Positions 33,926 through 47,149 of a DNA stretch of 64,000 nt are shown here, piece by piece (positions within the stretch are counted from its first letter, which is position 1; each line of letters starts with the position of its first letter). The DNA is from Lepus europaeus (taxonomy: Eukaryota > Chordata > Mammalia > Lagomorpha > Leporidae). The notes below the pieces were generated by a model. It ran no database searches. It saw only the letters and a list, made by a program, of their open reading frames with translations, and was not told the DNA's origin. Both the position numbers and the translations under genes were made by a program. The DNA lies in assembly GCF_033115175.1 (NCBI RefSeq), contig NW_026909196.1, positions 8,246,001-8,310,000 on the forward strand, read 5' to 3'.

Positions 33926-36900
33926 ATGGCAGGGCAAAGTTACTCCTTCTCAATAGTCACATTGAATGTTAATGGCTTGAACTGTCCAGTTAAAAGACAC
34001 CGATTGGCTGATTAGGTTAAGGAACAATACCCATCTTTTTGCTGCTTACAAGAAACTCATCTTTCCAACAATGATGCATACAGACTGAAAGTGAAAGGCT
34101 GGAAAAAGATATACCATGCCAACAGAAATGAAAAAAGAACGGGCGTAGCCATCTTAATATCAGACAACATAAACTTTACCACAAAAACTGTCAGGAGAGA
34201 CAAAGAGGGGCACTATATAATGATTAAGGGATCCATTCAACAGGAAGATATAACAATTATCAATGTATATGCACCTAATCACAGGGCACCAGCTTATTTA
34301 AAAGACTTGTTAAGGGACTTAAAGGGAGACTTAGACCCCAATACAATAGTACTGGGGGACTTCAATACTCCACTCTCAGAGATAGACAGATCAACAGGAC
34401 AGAAGATCAACAAGGAGACAGCAGATTTAAATGACACTATAGCCCAAATGGATCTAACAGATATCTATAGAACATTTCATCCTACATCTAAGGACTTTAC
34501 ATTCTTCTCAGCAGTACATGGAACCTTCTCTAGGATTGACCACATACTAGGCCATAAAGCAAGTCTCAGCAAATTCAAAAGAATTAGAATCATACCATGC
34601 AGCTTCTCAGACCACAAAGGAATGAAATTGGAAATTAGCAACTCGGGAATCCCCAGAGCACGTGCAAACACATGGAGATTGAACAACATGCTCCTGAATG
34701 AACAACGGGTCATAGAAGAAATTAAAAGAGAAATCAAAAATTTTCTGGAAGTAAATGAGGATAACAGCACAATTTACCAAAACCTATGGGATACAACAAA
34801 AGCAGTGTTAAGAGGAAAATTTATATCAATAGGTGCCTACATGAAGAAATTGGAGAGGCACCAAATAGATGAGCTTTCAAGTCATCTCAAGGATCTAGAA
34901 AATCTGCAGCAAACCAAACCCAAACCCAGTAGAAGAATGGAAATAATTAAAATCAAAGAAGAAATCAACAGGATTCAATCCAAAAAAAAAAAAAACAATT
35001 ACAAAAAATCAGCCAAACGAGGAGCTGGTTTTTTGAAAAAAATAAACAAAATTGACACCCCATTGGCCCAACTAACTAAAAAAAAGAAGAGAAAAGACCC
35101 AAATCAATAGGATCAGAGATGAAAAAGGAAACATAACAACAGACACCACAGAAATAAAAAGAATCATCAGAAATTACTACAAGGACTTGTATGCCAGCAA
35201 ACAGGGAAATCTATCAGAAATGGACAGATTCTTGGACACATACAACCTACCTAAATTGAGCCAGGAAGATATAGAAAACCTAAACAGACCAATAACTGAC
35301 ACAGAAATTGAAACAGTAATAAAGGCCCTCCCAACAAAGAAAAGCCCAGGACCAGATGGATTCACTGCTGAGTTCTACCAGACATTTAGAGAAGAACTAA
35401 CTCCAATTCTTCTCAAACTATTCAGAGCAATCGAAAAAGAGGGAATCCTCCCAAATTCTTTCTATGAAGCCAGCATCACCTTAATTCCTAAGCCGGAAAA
35501 AGATGCAGCATTGAAAGAGAATTACAGACCAATATCCCTGATGAACATAGATGCAAAAATACTCAATAAAATTCTGGCCAATAGAATGCAACAACACATC
35601 AGAAAGATCATCCACCCAGACCAAGTGGGATTTATCCCTTGTATGCAAGGATGGTTCAACGTCCGCAAAACAATCAACGTAATACACTACATTAACAGGC
35701 TGCAGAAGAAAAACCATATGATTCTCTCAATAGACGCAGAGAAAGCATTTGATAAAATACAACACCCTTTCATGATGCAAACTCTAAGCAAACTGGGTAT
35801 GGAAGGAACATTCCTCAATACAATCAAACAATATATGAAAGCCCACGGCAAACATCCTATTGAATGGGGAAAAGTTGGAAGCATTTCCACTGAAATCTGG
35901 TACCAGACAGGGATGCCCACTCTCACCACTGCTATTCAATATAATTCTGGAGTTCTAGCCAGAGCTACTAGGCAAGAAAAAGAAATTAAAGGGATACAAA
36001 TTGGGAAGGAAGAACTCAAACTATCCCTCTTTGCAGATGATATGATTCTTTACTTAGGGGACCCAAAGAACTCTACTAAGAGACTACTGGAACTCATCGA
36101 AGAGTTTGGCAAAGTAGCAGGATATAAAATCAATCCACAAAAATCAACAGCCTTTGTATACACAGGCAATGCCACGGCTGAGGAAGAACTGCTAAGATCA
36201 ATCCCATTCACAATAGCTACAAAAACAATCAAATACCTTGGAATAAACTTAACCAAGGACGTTAAAGGTCTCTACGATGAAAACTACAAAACCTTACAGA
36301 AAGAAATAGAAGAGGATACCAAAAAATGAAAAAATCTTCCATGCTCATGGAATGCGAGGATCAATATCATCAAAATGTCCATTCTCCCAAAATCAATTTA
36401 TACATTCAATGCAATACCAATCAAGATACCGAAGACATTCTTCTCAGATCTGGAAAAATTAATGCTGAAATCATATGGGGAGACAGAAGACCTCGAATAG
36501 CCAAAGCAATCTTGTACAACAAAAACAAAGCCGGAGGCATCACAATACCAGATTTCAGGACATACTACAGGGCAGTTGTTATCAAAACAGCATGGTACTG
36601 GTACAGAAACAAACGGATAGACCAATGGAACAGAATAGAAACACCAGAAATCAATCCAAACATCTACAGCCAACTTATATTACATCAAAAATCCAAAACT
36701 AATCCCTGGAATAAGGACAGTCTATTCAATAAATGGTGCTGGGAAAATTGGATTTCCATGTGCAGGAGCTTGAAGCAAGACCCCTACCTTCCACCTTACA
36801 CAAAAATTCACTCAACATGGATTAAAGACTTAAATCTATGACCCGAAACCATCAAATTATTAGAGAGCATTGGAGAAACCCTGCAAGATATAGGTACTGG

Positions 36901-37757
36901 CAAAGACTTCTTGGAAAAGAACCTGGAAGCACAGGCAGTCAAAACCAAAATTAACTACTGGGATTGCATCAAATTGAGAAGTTTCTGTACTTCAAAATAA
37001 ACAGTCAGGAAAGTGAAGAGGCAACCCACAGAATGGGAAAAAATATTTGCAAACTATACTACAGATAAAGGGTTGATAACCAGAATCTACAAAGAAATCA
37101 AGAAAATCCACAACAACAAAACAAACAACCCACTGAAGAGATGGGCCAAGGACCTCAATAGACATTTTTCAAAAGAGGAAATCCAAATGGCCAACAGACA
37201 CATGAAAAAATGTTCAAGATCACTAGCAATCAGAGAAATGCAAATCAAAACCACAATGAGGTTTCACCTCACCCCAGTTAGAATGGCTCACATTCAGAAA
37301 TCCACCAACAATAGATGCTGGAGAGGAGGTGGGGAAAAATGGACAGTAACCCACTGTTGGTGGGAATGCAAACTGGTTAGGCCACTATGGAAGTCAGTCT
37401 GGAGATTCCTCAGAAACCTGAACATAACCCTACCATACAACCCAGCCATCCCACTCCTTGGAATTTACCCAAAGGAAAATAATTTGGCTAATAAAAAAAG
37501 CCTTCCACACATTAAAGTTTATTGCAGCCCAATTCACAATAGCTAAGACCTGGAACCAACCCAAATGCCCATCAACAGTAGACTGGATAAAGAAATTATG
37601 GGACATGAACTCCATAGAATACTATACAGCAGTAAGGAACAATGAAACCCAGACATTTGCAACAAGATGGAGGAATTTGGAAAACATCATGCTGAGTGAA
37701 TTAAGCCAGTCCCAAAGAGACAAATATCATTTGTTTTCCCTGATTGGCGACAACTGA
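33926..37757 (+). pseudogene. L1 ORF2 (endonuclease/reverse transcriptase), broken
   Basis: The expected ORF2 span is 33926-37757 (3.83 kb). N-terminal endonuclease landmarks are visible (LNVNGLN, NVYAPN, LGDFNTPLS, SDHKGMKLE), then reverse transcriptase with [15 protein letters not shown] and the catalytic FADD at 36030-36041, then the cysteine-rich end ([19 protein letters not shown]). Damage: TAG at 34013-34015, a frame change in the A-rich run near 35090, a damaged GTRQG-type region near 35920 with local frame loss, a frame change near 36320, TGA near 36839 and further stops before 37013. Not able to make full ORF2 protein. Confidence 0.92.
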
Positions 37758-38672
37758 GCACCAAAGGGGAAACCTGTTGAAGTGAAATGGATACTATAAG
37801 AAACAATGACCTGATCAGCTCTTGTCCTGACTCTAGATGTACAATGTAATACTTTATCCTTTTTAGTATTTATTGTTGTTGTTGTTGTTGTTCTAGTACT
37901 AGTGGTTGAACTCTGTAATTAACACACAATTATTCTTAGGTGTTTAAATCTTAACTGAAAAGTGATCCCTGTTAAATATAAGAGTGGAAAAAGAGAGGGA
38001 GGAGATGTACAATTTGGGACATGCTCAATCAGACTTGCCCAAATGGTGGAGTTATAAATATGCCAGAGGATTCCAATGCAGTCCCCTCAGGGTGGCATGT
38101 ACCGATACCATCTCACTGGTCCAAGTGATGGGTTTCAGTTCACAATTGATGGCTCTGATAGGTCTGGGAGTCAAAGGGATCACACAGGCAAGACAAGTGT
38201 CTGCTAATACTAACTGATAGAATCAAAAAGGGAGAGAAGGATCCAGCATGGGAAGTGGGATACACAGAAGACTCATAGAATGGCAGATGTCCTAAGCAGC
38301 ACTCTGGCCTCAGAATCAGCCCTTAAGGCATTTGGATCTGGCTGAAGAGCCCATGAGAGTATTGTAGGCATGGAAAGCTAAGATACCATGGAAAAGAAAA
38401 AAAAGAAGACCTAAATGAAAGATCTCTGCGAGTGAGATCCCAGTGGAAAGAACGGGGCCATCAAAGAAGGAGGTACCTTTCTCTGAAGGGAGGAGAGAAC
38501 TTCCATTTTGACTATGACCCTGTCGGAATAAGATCAAAGTCAGAGAATTCTAAAGGCTTCCATAGCCTTGGCAACTCATGACTAGAGCCTAGGGAGATTA
38601 CTGACGCCATAAACAAGAGTGTGAAATTGTTAAGTCAGCAACAGGAGTCATTGTGTACTTACATCTCATATG

Positions 38673-39085
38673 GGAGCTGTCCTTAATGTGTTGTCTAATG
38701 TGCAGTGATGCTATAACTAGTACTGAAACAGTATTTATACACTTTGTGTTTCTCTGTGGGTGCAAACTGATGAAATCTTTACTAATCATATACAGAATCG
38801 ATCTTCTGTATATAAAGATAATTGGAAATGAAAAAAAACCAAACAAACAAACCTGGTGTTAAATTTGAAATGGCATAGAAAATTAATTAATTTTAAAAAA
38901 ATATTATGTAGGATCTCTGTCTTTAATGTGCTGTACACTGTTATTTAATGCTATAACTAGTACTCCAACAGTATTTTTTTTTACTTTGTGTTGTTATATG
39001 GGGCAAATTGTTGAAATCTTTACTTAATATATACTAAACTGATCTTCTGTATATAAAGAGAATTGAAAATGAATCTTGATGTGAA
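38673..39085 (+). repeat. Tandem duplication in the L1-1 3' UTR
   Basis: The segment with ATGCTATAACTAGTACT through CTTCTGTATATAAAGA occurs at about 38708-38820 and again at about 38950-39060. The truncated L1 at 27880 has the second copy preceded by the same linker, so the duplication marks a subfamily. The antisense L1s at 14.9, 16.9, 53.3 and 62.4 kb have only one copy. Confidence 0.75.
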
Positions 39086-39195
39086 TGGAAGGGGAGAGGG
39101 AGCGGGAAAGCGGAGGGTTGCGGGTGGGTTGGAGGTTACTTTGGAAATTTATATTCATTAAATAAAAGTTTAATAAATGAAAAGAAAAAAAAAAA

Positions 39196-41907
39196 CCTGA
39201 CTCTTGATGGACAGTATCCCTGGACAATAAGAAGTTTTGAAGATGACACAGCTGTGCACTTAACTCTAAGTCAGGCTCATACACTCAGAGAAGACCAGGG
39301 TGACAGGGACACTGGACACTGCAGCCTTCGTGCCAGGCCTAAATAAATGGGCAGAGCAGCAAAGAAACAGGCCCTTGAAGGGAAAAGACAGAATGTGGCA
39401 CCAAGGTGGCAGCCTAGGGGCAGTGTGGGATGCAGGGCTAAGGAAGTGCTAGGTGAGGGCTGAGCGACTTTCCCAGGAAGACCAGGCCTTGGGAAGCCCT
39501 GGGCTCCTCCATGTGTTTTGAGCAGGGGAAAACTCATCGCTGAGGAGCCATGTATCTGATCCCAGGCTGTGGATGGGTCTTAGGTTGTTGCTGCCATGGC
39601 CAGGGTGGAACGGGTAAGAGAGGCATATCCTGGAGCCTGAGGCAGGGAGGGGCTGTAGGGGCAGGCACATCTTCTGTTCTTCCTTGTTCACCTCCCGGGT
39701 CACAGCAGATGGTAGAGTTGGAAAGAACTGATAGGTGGGGCCACCACCTAACACGGAGGGAAGAAGCCATTTCCCAGAGAGTCTTTGCTCTCCCGGGCTT
39801 CCTCAAACCCAGACCAGGTCATTAGGGGCTGTATAGCCAGCTGCCTTGTGATCCAGAGCAGGGGTTAATCCAGGCTACTTCTGTCCCCAAAATCATGGGG
39901 CGATTGTCTCAACCTCATCCATGAGTGCTGCACTGAGGGCCACAAGAGCACATGAAGGGGTGTGGATTCCTGTCCTGCCAGGCCCACACACCTCATGTAA
40001 CCTATGTGCCTGCTAGTATGAGTGAGCTGCCCCATGGGGCTGGGCTCTCTGCATTCTTCCACTCTCACCACCAAAACAGCCCAGCAATGTATGGTGGGAA
40101 AATTGAGGGACACCTGGTGGCATCTCAGTGCAGCAGGCATGCCATGAGGTGACAGTGACAAAGACACGAACTAGTATTTTGTGCTTCAGACGAGGAGTTT
40201 CTAGTCCTGGGGGTCTTGGAGCATGTGCATCTTGGGCACACAAGTGTAATGCAACAGAAGAACACGTGAGCATCCTAAAGCAGAAGAGAGCTCACCCTCC
40301 CCTGTGTGTGCAGTGAGGAGGCAGCCTGAGCTGGAGCCCATGAGTCTGGGCATAAGCTGCTGGGTCCCTAACTTCTGCAGAGCCAGTGGTGACCACAACA
40401 GGCCAAGGTGCTGGAAGGGCTGAGCTGCTGCTAAGAGTGACCCCTGCATCCCTCAGGAGTGGGTGTCCTTGCGATTGGCACTATGGGCAGCTGCAGGCTC
40501 CTGACCCACATGTGCTGTCCCTGTGCTTTTTGTCAGCAGAGCCGGTGTTACCAGCATGTGGACCAGGTGCCGGTGCAGAGGATTTCCCAGTGCTTTGTGC
40601 CTTAACCTCTTGTCAGTGGCCAGGACAGAGTCCTTGTTCCTGCTCTGGACAGTCTGGGTTCTGACAACTTGGACTCCTACACTGGTGGCGGTCAGCTGTG
40701 CTCCACTGCCCACTGGCAAGGATGACTGCCTGTGCCCGACACCTAAAGCACCATTGAGGAGTAGCAGGAACAGAGCAAGAAGGGACAGCTGGGTCAGCAA
40801 TGCTGGTATGGGGCCTGTCAAAGGACAGGAGGTTGCACCCCCAGGAGTCCCAGTTCAAGTCATTGCAGGGGCAGCAGTGGAGTTGGGGACCTCAGGAAGA
40901 TGGACAGGCAGGTAGGGGGTTCCCTGTGCCATCTTGTATTCAAATAAAGAGGCCTTCACAGCTGTTCTATAATAAAATTACATCGTAGGAAAAGGAGGAG
41001 GGACAGGAAGTACAGGTTTCCTGGGACTTTGGACCTTTCCAGTAAGTGGTAGAAGGCACCTGCACCACTGGTTCATGGCACCCCTCCAAGCCCTGCCATC
41101 TCTACCTGGGCCCCAGCCCCACTTCTGGTGCCCTTTAATGAAGCCAGGGCTGAGTACCCTGACTGCTCCCACAGCAGAGCACTAATTGTGACTGGTTGGC
41201 AGGATTCTGTGATGTCACAGTCACTGAGGACTACACATCTGGGGTGTGGGGCAACCAGTGGCCAGTAGTGCATCTAATGCCAAACTGACTTGTTGTTGGT
41301 AGCATAGGCAAGAGGCATGCTTGGTAGAAGTGGACGTATTTGCAACAGAGGTCAGTGGGACTTATTCTCTGCTTGTGCTGTAATGTGGGGAAGGTTGTTC
41401 CCAAGAGGATGGCACTGGTTTCAACCAACTGTTTTCCATGTGTGATGTCACTGAGCTCTCAGTGGTACCCCTGTATGCACAACATGTACAGTCATCTCAG
41501 TCCTCACCATCTGCTGGTCACGAGTTGTGAATGTGCCTTTGTGTGAGTCCATGTTGACAACAGGTCAAAGACTAGGTGTTCTGATTAGCTGTTATCTATG
41601 GTAGGGACAATGAGGCTGGATCTAAGAGCTCCAGAGATGTGGGAGCCACGAATGGGGCAGGCAGACCCCTGTGCTTGTGCTCCCTGGAGGAGCATCCTTC
41701 TTAAAAGCAGGGGAGGTGAGACAGGGATTATCCCTGCCTCATCTTCCCTAGTCCTTGTGCTCTGTTTGAGTCATCCTCCTAGGACCTGGCCACCAGGTTC
41801 TCACCTGTCTGTGGGGCTGTCTCCCCCACCCATGGGGAAGGATCTCGGGGGCAGCACTTCCTGTGGGCTCTCCTGTACTGAGGCACTATCATGTCTGTGT
41901 TTGACAG
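39196..41907. other. GC-rich unique sequence, no gene recognised
   Basis: Many overlapping open frames on both strands reflect high GC content and carry no known motif. There are no SINEs or L1s. It lies upstream of the TBC-domain exons and may hold their promoter and 5' untranslated exons. Confidence 0.4.
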
Positions 41908-41994
41908 GAAGGATGTGAATGCCCTGAGGATCCAGAGGGCCCAGAATTAGCACTGATCATCGTCCAGTATGAGCAGGGTGCTGGGAAAAGGCAG
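41908..41994 (+). pseudogene. TBC gene exon 1 (N-terminal, tentative)
   Basis: After a GTTTGACAG acceptor, 29 codons read with ELALIIVQYEQG, like the AEIVAKYD/DIIMKYEKG segment near the start of USP6NL/TBC1D3. GT follows at 41995. Weakest of the ten blocks. Confidence 0.4.
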
Positions 41995-43936
41995 GTCTCT
42001 GCCTTGGGTGTTGTGCTTGTGAGAGCAGGACCCATCCCTCCCTGGAAACTAAGAGGAGGGAGGGTGGCTCAGCTCTCCCAGTGACTGAGCACCCTGGGCT
42101 TCTCACATGGGTCCCCTGGTGGCTCAGGGGTGCATAGAAGCGGCACTGTTTGAACCTGAAGAAGAGGACAATGAGAGCTGTTGCCTCGTCCCAGACAGGC
42201 TTGGATTCCTGCAGTGAGTCCTCCACATCCCAGCTCACCCAAGGGCAGAGATTGGTTTTAGAAACCCTCACCATGAGGCAGCACACCTGTCCCCAGGTCC
42301 TGCCCTGAGCCAAGCAGCTTTCACAAGTAAGGTAAGCATTTGCTAGAACTGAATGACCCAGCGAGTGACTTAGGACAACAGGCAAGGATGGAGTTGGATG
42401 TGGGGCTGGCACTGGGCATTCATTCTGAGGCCTGCTTCTGTTAAATAGAGGAGGCAGTCTGAGGGTCTGGCCCTGCTCCAGGGGATACAACCTGGACAGA
42501 GCTGTGTCCACAGGGTCAGAGCACCAGCCTGGCAGGTGAGCCATTGTTCAGCAGGTGTGTGAATCTCAATGGCTGTGGTAAAGGCTTATTGAGGCTGGGC
42601 CTGAGGGACAGCCAGGGGTGTGGCCCCTGGGGTTATGATCCCACAGTACAGACTAGGGTAGGGTGGATTGTAGCTATGGGCCCTCCCCCTAGGTCATTGC
42701 AGGGTGGAGTGGGACCTGGGGGCAGAGGCCAGGCTTGAAGACTGTTCCCACAGTGGTCTAGAACAGCAGATATGCCCTATGGTTGGAAGGTGGGCTTCAG
42801 TGACCAGGAAAGAAGAAGCTCCGGACTGTCTCTGGTCATGTCTCAGCAGTATGCCTTAAAACTGGGATTAGGGGGTTCTGGCTCCACATTGTGACAGAAC
42901 CGGGAGATAAAGAAGGGACCGACTGATGAAGAGATGGCCACGATCTCAGCTGACAGAGGGGTGAGGTGGGGAGCAGGCACCTCAGGAGGCTGTGCACAGG
43001 GGAAGAGGGTGGGTGAGGGGGAATTCTGGGGCAAGGGTGTTGGTCCCAGATGCCATGAACCAGAGTGCAAGCTCACAGAACTAAGCAGCCCTCAGGCCAG
43101 CCAGGCTCAGTTAATTCCAGGGTGACCTTTTTGGAGAGCTGATGTCAGAAGACAGCTTCCTCACCCCTGGGCAGCCTGTCTCTTCTCAGGAGAGCAACCG
43201 CACAGTAGCTGCTACACACCCAGGAAGATGTGCCTATGACAGGCCTGGAGACCCCTACTGACAGGAAAGTCATGTGCCTGGCCCTGGGCTCCCTGTGCTC
43301 AATGTCACCAGCCCCTTCTAGGTGTCTGCTGGCTTGATGGCCACAGCCTCCTTTCCCTTCTCAATCCCCTGGGCTGAGATGATCTTGTTGGTTTTACCCA
43401 CTAGGGAGGTAGAAATATCTGATCTTGTCACCTGTCCTCAAGTCTACTGCCCTTGCTTTCCAGTGAGCAAAAGCTGCCTGGGACAGCACCCAGGAGGCAA
43501 ACGTAAGACCAAATGCTTTCTGTGGGACAGTCATCCTGGAAGCAGAGCTGGGCAGGGGGAACGTGGGTCTCAGCAGTTGTTACATGAAGAGACATAAGAT
43601 CCTGTACATGCAGAATTTACACAGCCCCTGCTGAAATCTTAACACACTCATCTGTCCCTAAACTGAGCCACAGCTCTGGGTTCTCTGCCTGTTGACTACC
43701 ATAACCAATTAACATGATTGGGATTGCCTGACTGTAGCTCAGGGGCTCTGCCCTGAGGACAAGGTGTGCTTGGGTCAGAGGTCAGGGCACTGCTGTACTC
43801 CCAGAAGATCTGGGGCTCATGGCTTGTGCCTTTTCCAGTTCCTTCCATTTGAGTGCCCACACATTCCTGAGCTTCATCCAAAGGCCACTCTCAGAGGCCT
43901 GCACCTGAAATCACACTATTTTCTTTCCTTTTCCAG

Positions 43937-44017
43937 TGTAAACGTTATGAGTTCTACAGACTCCAAAAGTAGGTGAAAATGCTGAAAAATTATAGCAAAT
44001 ATTGCAGCAGTGAGAAG
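43937..44017 (+). pseudogene. TBC gene exon 2, with in-frame TAG
   Basis: Acceptor TTTCCTTTTCCAG, donor GTACCA. 27 codons including VKMLKNYSKYCSSEK, matching the KW..ML..WEKYK..EK stretch ahead of the TBC domain. The TAG at 43970-43972 replaces the conserved tryptophan codon just before VKML, a one-base change. Confidence 0.65.
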
Positions 44018-44440
44018 GTACCATGGAGATGAAGGCCCCTTGGGACCACTGTGAGCAGAGTTGAGATGACTGGTGCTATTGCCGTGCTAGGCACCTCCTG
44101 CATCTCAGATGCCCAGAGGAAACTATCCAGCCCCTAAGTACACAGGTCATCCACACCCCTTTCCCATACGTGAAGGACATGGTAAAAAATCTGATGTCAC
44201 TGCTGAAGACAGTTCTAGATGCAGGGCCTGGTGCCTGGTATGGAGCAGTCAGTGCACCGCAGAGCCTGTGCCTCTGAGACTTCAGCCCTCTTGTTACTAT
44301 AGGTCTCACAGATCCCCTGGCTGCTAAGACAGCATGGAGCTCCTGGCTTCCCACTCCTAATGCCACATCCTGTACAGCCTCCTCAGAGAGGGCATGTCAC
44401 CACCCACCAGAGGTTCCTCTTTCCTCTACTTTCATCATAG

Positions 44441-44537
44441 ATTCTACAAAGGAATCCCTGCCCAGGCTGGAGGGAAGGTGTGGGTCCTGATTTTGGATGT
44501 GCACAACAACAAGGCCCAGAATTTGGGCAAATACATG
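44441..44537 (+). pseudogene. TBC gene exon 3 (start of TBC domain)
   Basis: Acceptor TTTCATCATAG. Reads FYKGIPAQAGGKVWVLILDV then NLGKYM, ending before GTATGG. This is the YKGIP...R..VW..LLD motif A of TBC domains. The arginine normally between IP and VW is replaced (AGGKVW). The reading phase does not join exon 2 cleanly. Confidence 0.7.
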
Positions 44538-45673
44538 GTATGGCTCTGACTCACCTTAGGGAGCCCAGTCTGCTCAGGCCTTGTCGGGAGTCTGTGTCTC
44601 CCATGGTGGTGGTGGGGGTCTCTCATTAAGATCTTGGAGGCCTTCTCCCCATCCTGCCTACCTCTCCCTGGACACTCCTCAAGGTCTCTTCCATGTCGCC
44701 CCAGACCCAGCTGGGCCTGGACATCTGTGCTTCCTGTCTTTCTCCCTATTTGGCTTACCAGGGCAGCTTGGTGCAAGGCGGGCTGGGAGAAATTGCTAGG
44801 TTCATGATGGGCAATGGTCTCTTGGCAGGAGATCACAGTAGTGTGTGCTATAGACCCTCCCCATACTCTGTGCTAAGAAGGTCTGCACACACCTGGCCTG
44901 CCCTCCCCTAGGTCTGCTCTCACCTGGGCCTGCCCATATCTGGCCCTGCCTTCATGTGGCCCTTGCCATTGCTATTGCCAGGAGTGGCTGGTCCAATTGT
45001 CAGACTCAGTTCTCAGCTGCTGCTGGGATTTGTGGGTGCTAAGGCCTGAGTGAGCAGAGGGTTGGCAACTGCAGCTGGCTCTCATATTCACTGGCTACCA
45101 TCAGGTAGCAGGGCACAACTGGCATGGCCAACTGCGCCCTCCACTAAATCTCAAGTTTGGTGCTGGCCCTGGAGGCTGGACCTGGAGATAGTCATTGCCC
45201 AGGATCAGCTCAAAGACAAGGGCAGCTTCTTATGTCTTGATGGGCCCCTCCAGCAGGGGCAGCATTGAGGAGTGTCAGGGCGTGACTTACTCCTGTAGGG
45301 CAGGGCCTGGGGTGCCCATGAGGAAGATCTGAGGCCTGATTGGGTCCAGGCTGAGTCTGTGCAGGGAAGTATAGTATGCAGGCAGGGGGTAGTGCACAGG
45401 GCACTTACAGAGCCCCTGAATGATGCTGACCACAGGGGGTCCTCAGTGGTCTTCTCCGCAGTGATGCTGGCACATTGTGGAGGGGGGTGGTTTGTAGGCA
45501 CTAAGGTGAGTGAGGACCCATGAACCTCTCTCCTCTTGAGACCCTGAAGGGAATGAGCTTCCTGCAGAGATCTCTCTCACCAGGAAGAGCTGATGTGGAT
45601 TTGGGATACATGTGTGGCAGAAGGGGTTTTATAGTTTTAAAGGTGGTTCCTCCCTCTTGGACCTGCCCTGCAG

Positions 45674-45788
45674 GAGATGAAGGAGCAGGCCAGGCTGTGA
45701 TCAAACCAGATCCAGAAGACTGACTTGGCCATGACATCGACATTTAGAAATTACCTGATGTTCAAAAAAGATATGGAATCAAGTGATG
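45674..45788 (+). pseudogene. TBC gene exon 4, with in-frame TGA
   Basis: Acceptor CTGCCCTGCAG, donor GTATGA. Reads EMKEQARL, a TGA at 45698-45700, then SNQIQKTDLAMTSTFRNYLM and FKKDME, matching the KMKE..R....IRQIDLDV.RTFRDH.MF.DRYG region. The usual ID.D of the IDxDxxR motif is degraded to TDLAMTSTF. It joins exon 3 in phase. Confidence 0.7.
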
Positions 45789-45989
45789 GTATGAGTTGGA
45801 AGGGCCCCAGAGGATGGGGAGGAGCAAGAGTCCTGGGGTACGTGGGGTTCCTGGGAGAGACTTGGTTACAACCCTAAGCGCAGTTCATTTAAGACAGAAA
45901 ATAATGGATCCATGGGCCTCTTTTTTATTATGTATTCTTTACAAAAGACACTTTGGAGAGAATGAAATGAAAAGAAACACAATGAGAGA

Positions 45990-46540
45990 CAATATTAAAA
46001 ATGATATCTAATAAAAAGTTATATTTCTAGAATATACAAAGAATCCTCAAACTCAATAACAAGAAAGCAGTGGACAGCCTCCCAGCACCCTAGGGATACA
46101 GGCTCAGGAGGGACACTTCGTGAAAGCACACACAATTCATCCAATCGACATATGAACACACGCTTAGTACCTAAGTCACAATCGGTACCAGTACACAGCT
46201 ATTAGAAGCGATGAAATGTAACCACTGAGGATACCGGGTGCTCTTGGGAATGTGTGGTGAGCACTACTCTGGTTCATTGCTAGGAGCAGCACACAATGGT
46301 CCAGGCACTCAGCAGCACAGCAGGGCGGTTTCTCACAGATAAACACAAGCCTTCCACATTAACCCACAACACACATGTACATTTACCTGACCATTAGAAA
46401 ACAGGTGCACAGAAAACCCTCATGCAAGAATCAGTGTAGTACTCACAATCAGTGCTCACAATCACAAAACACGGGAAGCAGCCTGGATGATGTTCAGCAG
46501 GAAATTGTTAAGTAATCTCTGTTACATCTAAATCTTAGAA
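45990..46540 (+). repeat. Ancient L1 ORF2-end fragment, plus strand
   Basis: Landmarks of the L1 ORF2 3' part are recognisable though diverged: TTCTAGAATATACAAAGAAT, CTCAAACTCAATAACAAGAA, then a region like the conserved end of ORF2. Confidence 0.6.
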
Positions 46541-47100
46541 TAGCATTCAGGACAAGGCACAGGGCTCTGGGCCAACCTGAATGAATCTCAAGTACATCCT
46601 GCTAGGAGAGAAGTGTCCCTCAAAGTCTACACAGGCTGCAATCCACCCATAGGACATCTGCAAGGAGCCAAGCCCAGGGCAGAGAACAAGGCATTGGTGG
46701 CCACAGGCTTGTAGGATGTGCAGAATTTGGCCACAGAGGGCCCAGAGGAACTGGTAGGCCAGATGAACTTCTCTCTGCATGACTGAACTGGCTCTTGGAA
46801 GGCTAACTCTCCATGGCACTGAGACCCGTGGAACCCTGACACTCCCACAACAGGACACTCCCCTGTGCACCTAAAGGAAATGAAATTTCATGCAACTGCA
46901 CCCCCGAGATTTGTGCGTGTCATTGTAGACAGCTCTCACCTAAACAGTAGACTAACATGCAGGTGCCTTGAGGACATCATTGCTTATTTGTCAGAGAATT
47001 TCATGGACCCTGCATGTTGCTATCAGATCTTTTAGGCAAAGCTGCACTGAGAGCTTCAGCAGGAAAGCAAGAAGCATAACCTTTGTCTTCTCTCTTCCAG

Positions 47101-47149
47101 GCGATGGACTTTGTTTGAAATTCTAATGGCCTTCTCTGTGTACAACACT
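47101..47149 (+). pseudogene. TBC gene exon 5
   Basis: Acceptor CTCTCTTCCAG, donor GTCAGT. 49 bases reading RWTLFEILMAFSVYNT, matching Q.SLFHVL.AYSIYNT. The phase is one base off relative to exon 4 and correct to exon 6. Confidence 0.7.

Larger units (their letters stand above)
32072..39195 (+). mobile_element. Full-length L1 retrotransposon (L1-1), plus strand
   Basis: Begins GGGGGCGGAGCCAAGATGG and ends in a poly-A run near 39195, about 7.1 kb. It has a ~800-bp 5' UTR, ORF1 (intact), a 68-bp gap, ORF2 (broken) and a 1.4-kb 3' UTR. A clean target duplication was not found. L1 moves by target-primed reverse transcription; this copy cannot because ORF2 is interrupted, though its ORF1 protein could still be made. 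Confidence 0.95.

Noticed and set aside
37871-37897. (TTG)n run as an independent microsatellite locus of interest
   Set aside because: It is a short run inside the L1 3' UTR.
39550-41930. Overlapping frames of 60-130 codons on both strands
   Set aside because: No motif, no start context, no splice pattern matching a known family; typical of GC-rich noncoding DNA.
43970-45700. Stops in the TBC exons as sites of RNA editing or readthrough
   Set aside because: Phase breaks at other junctions point to general decay; there is no sequence sign of recoding.
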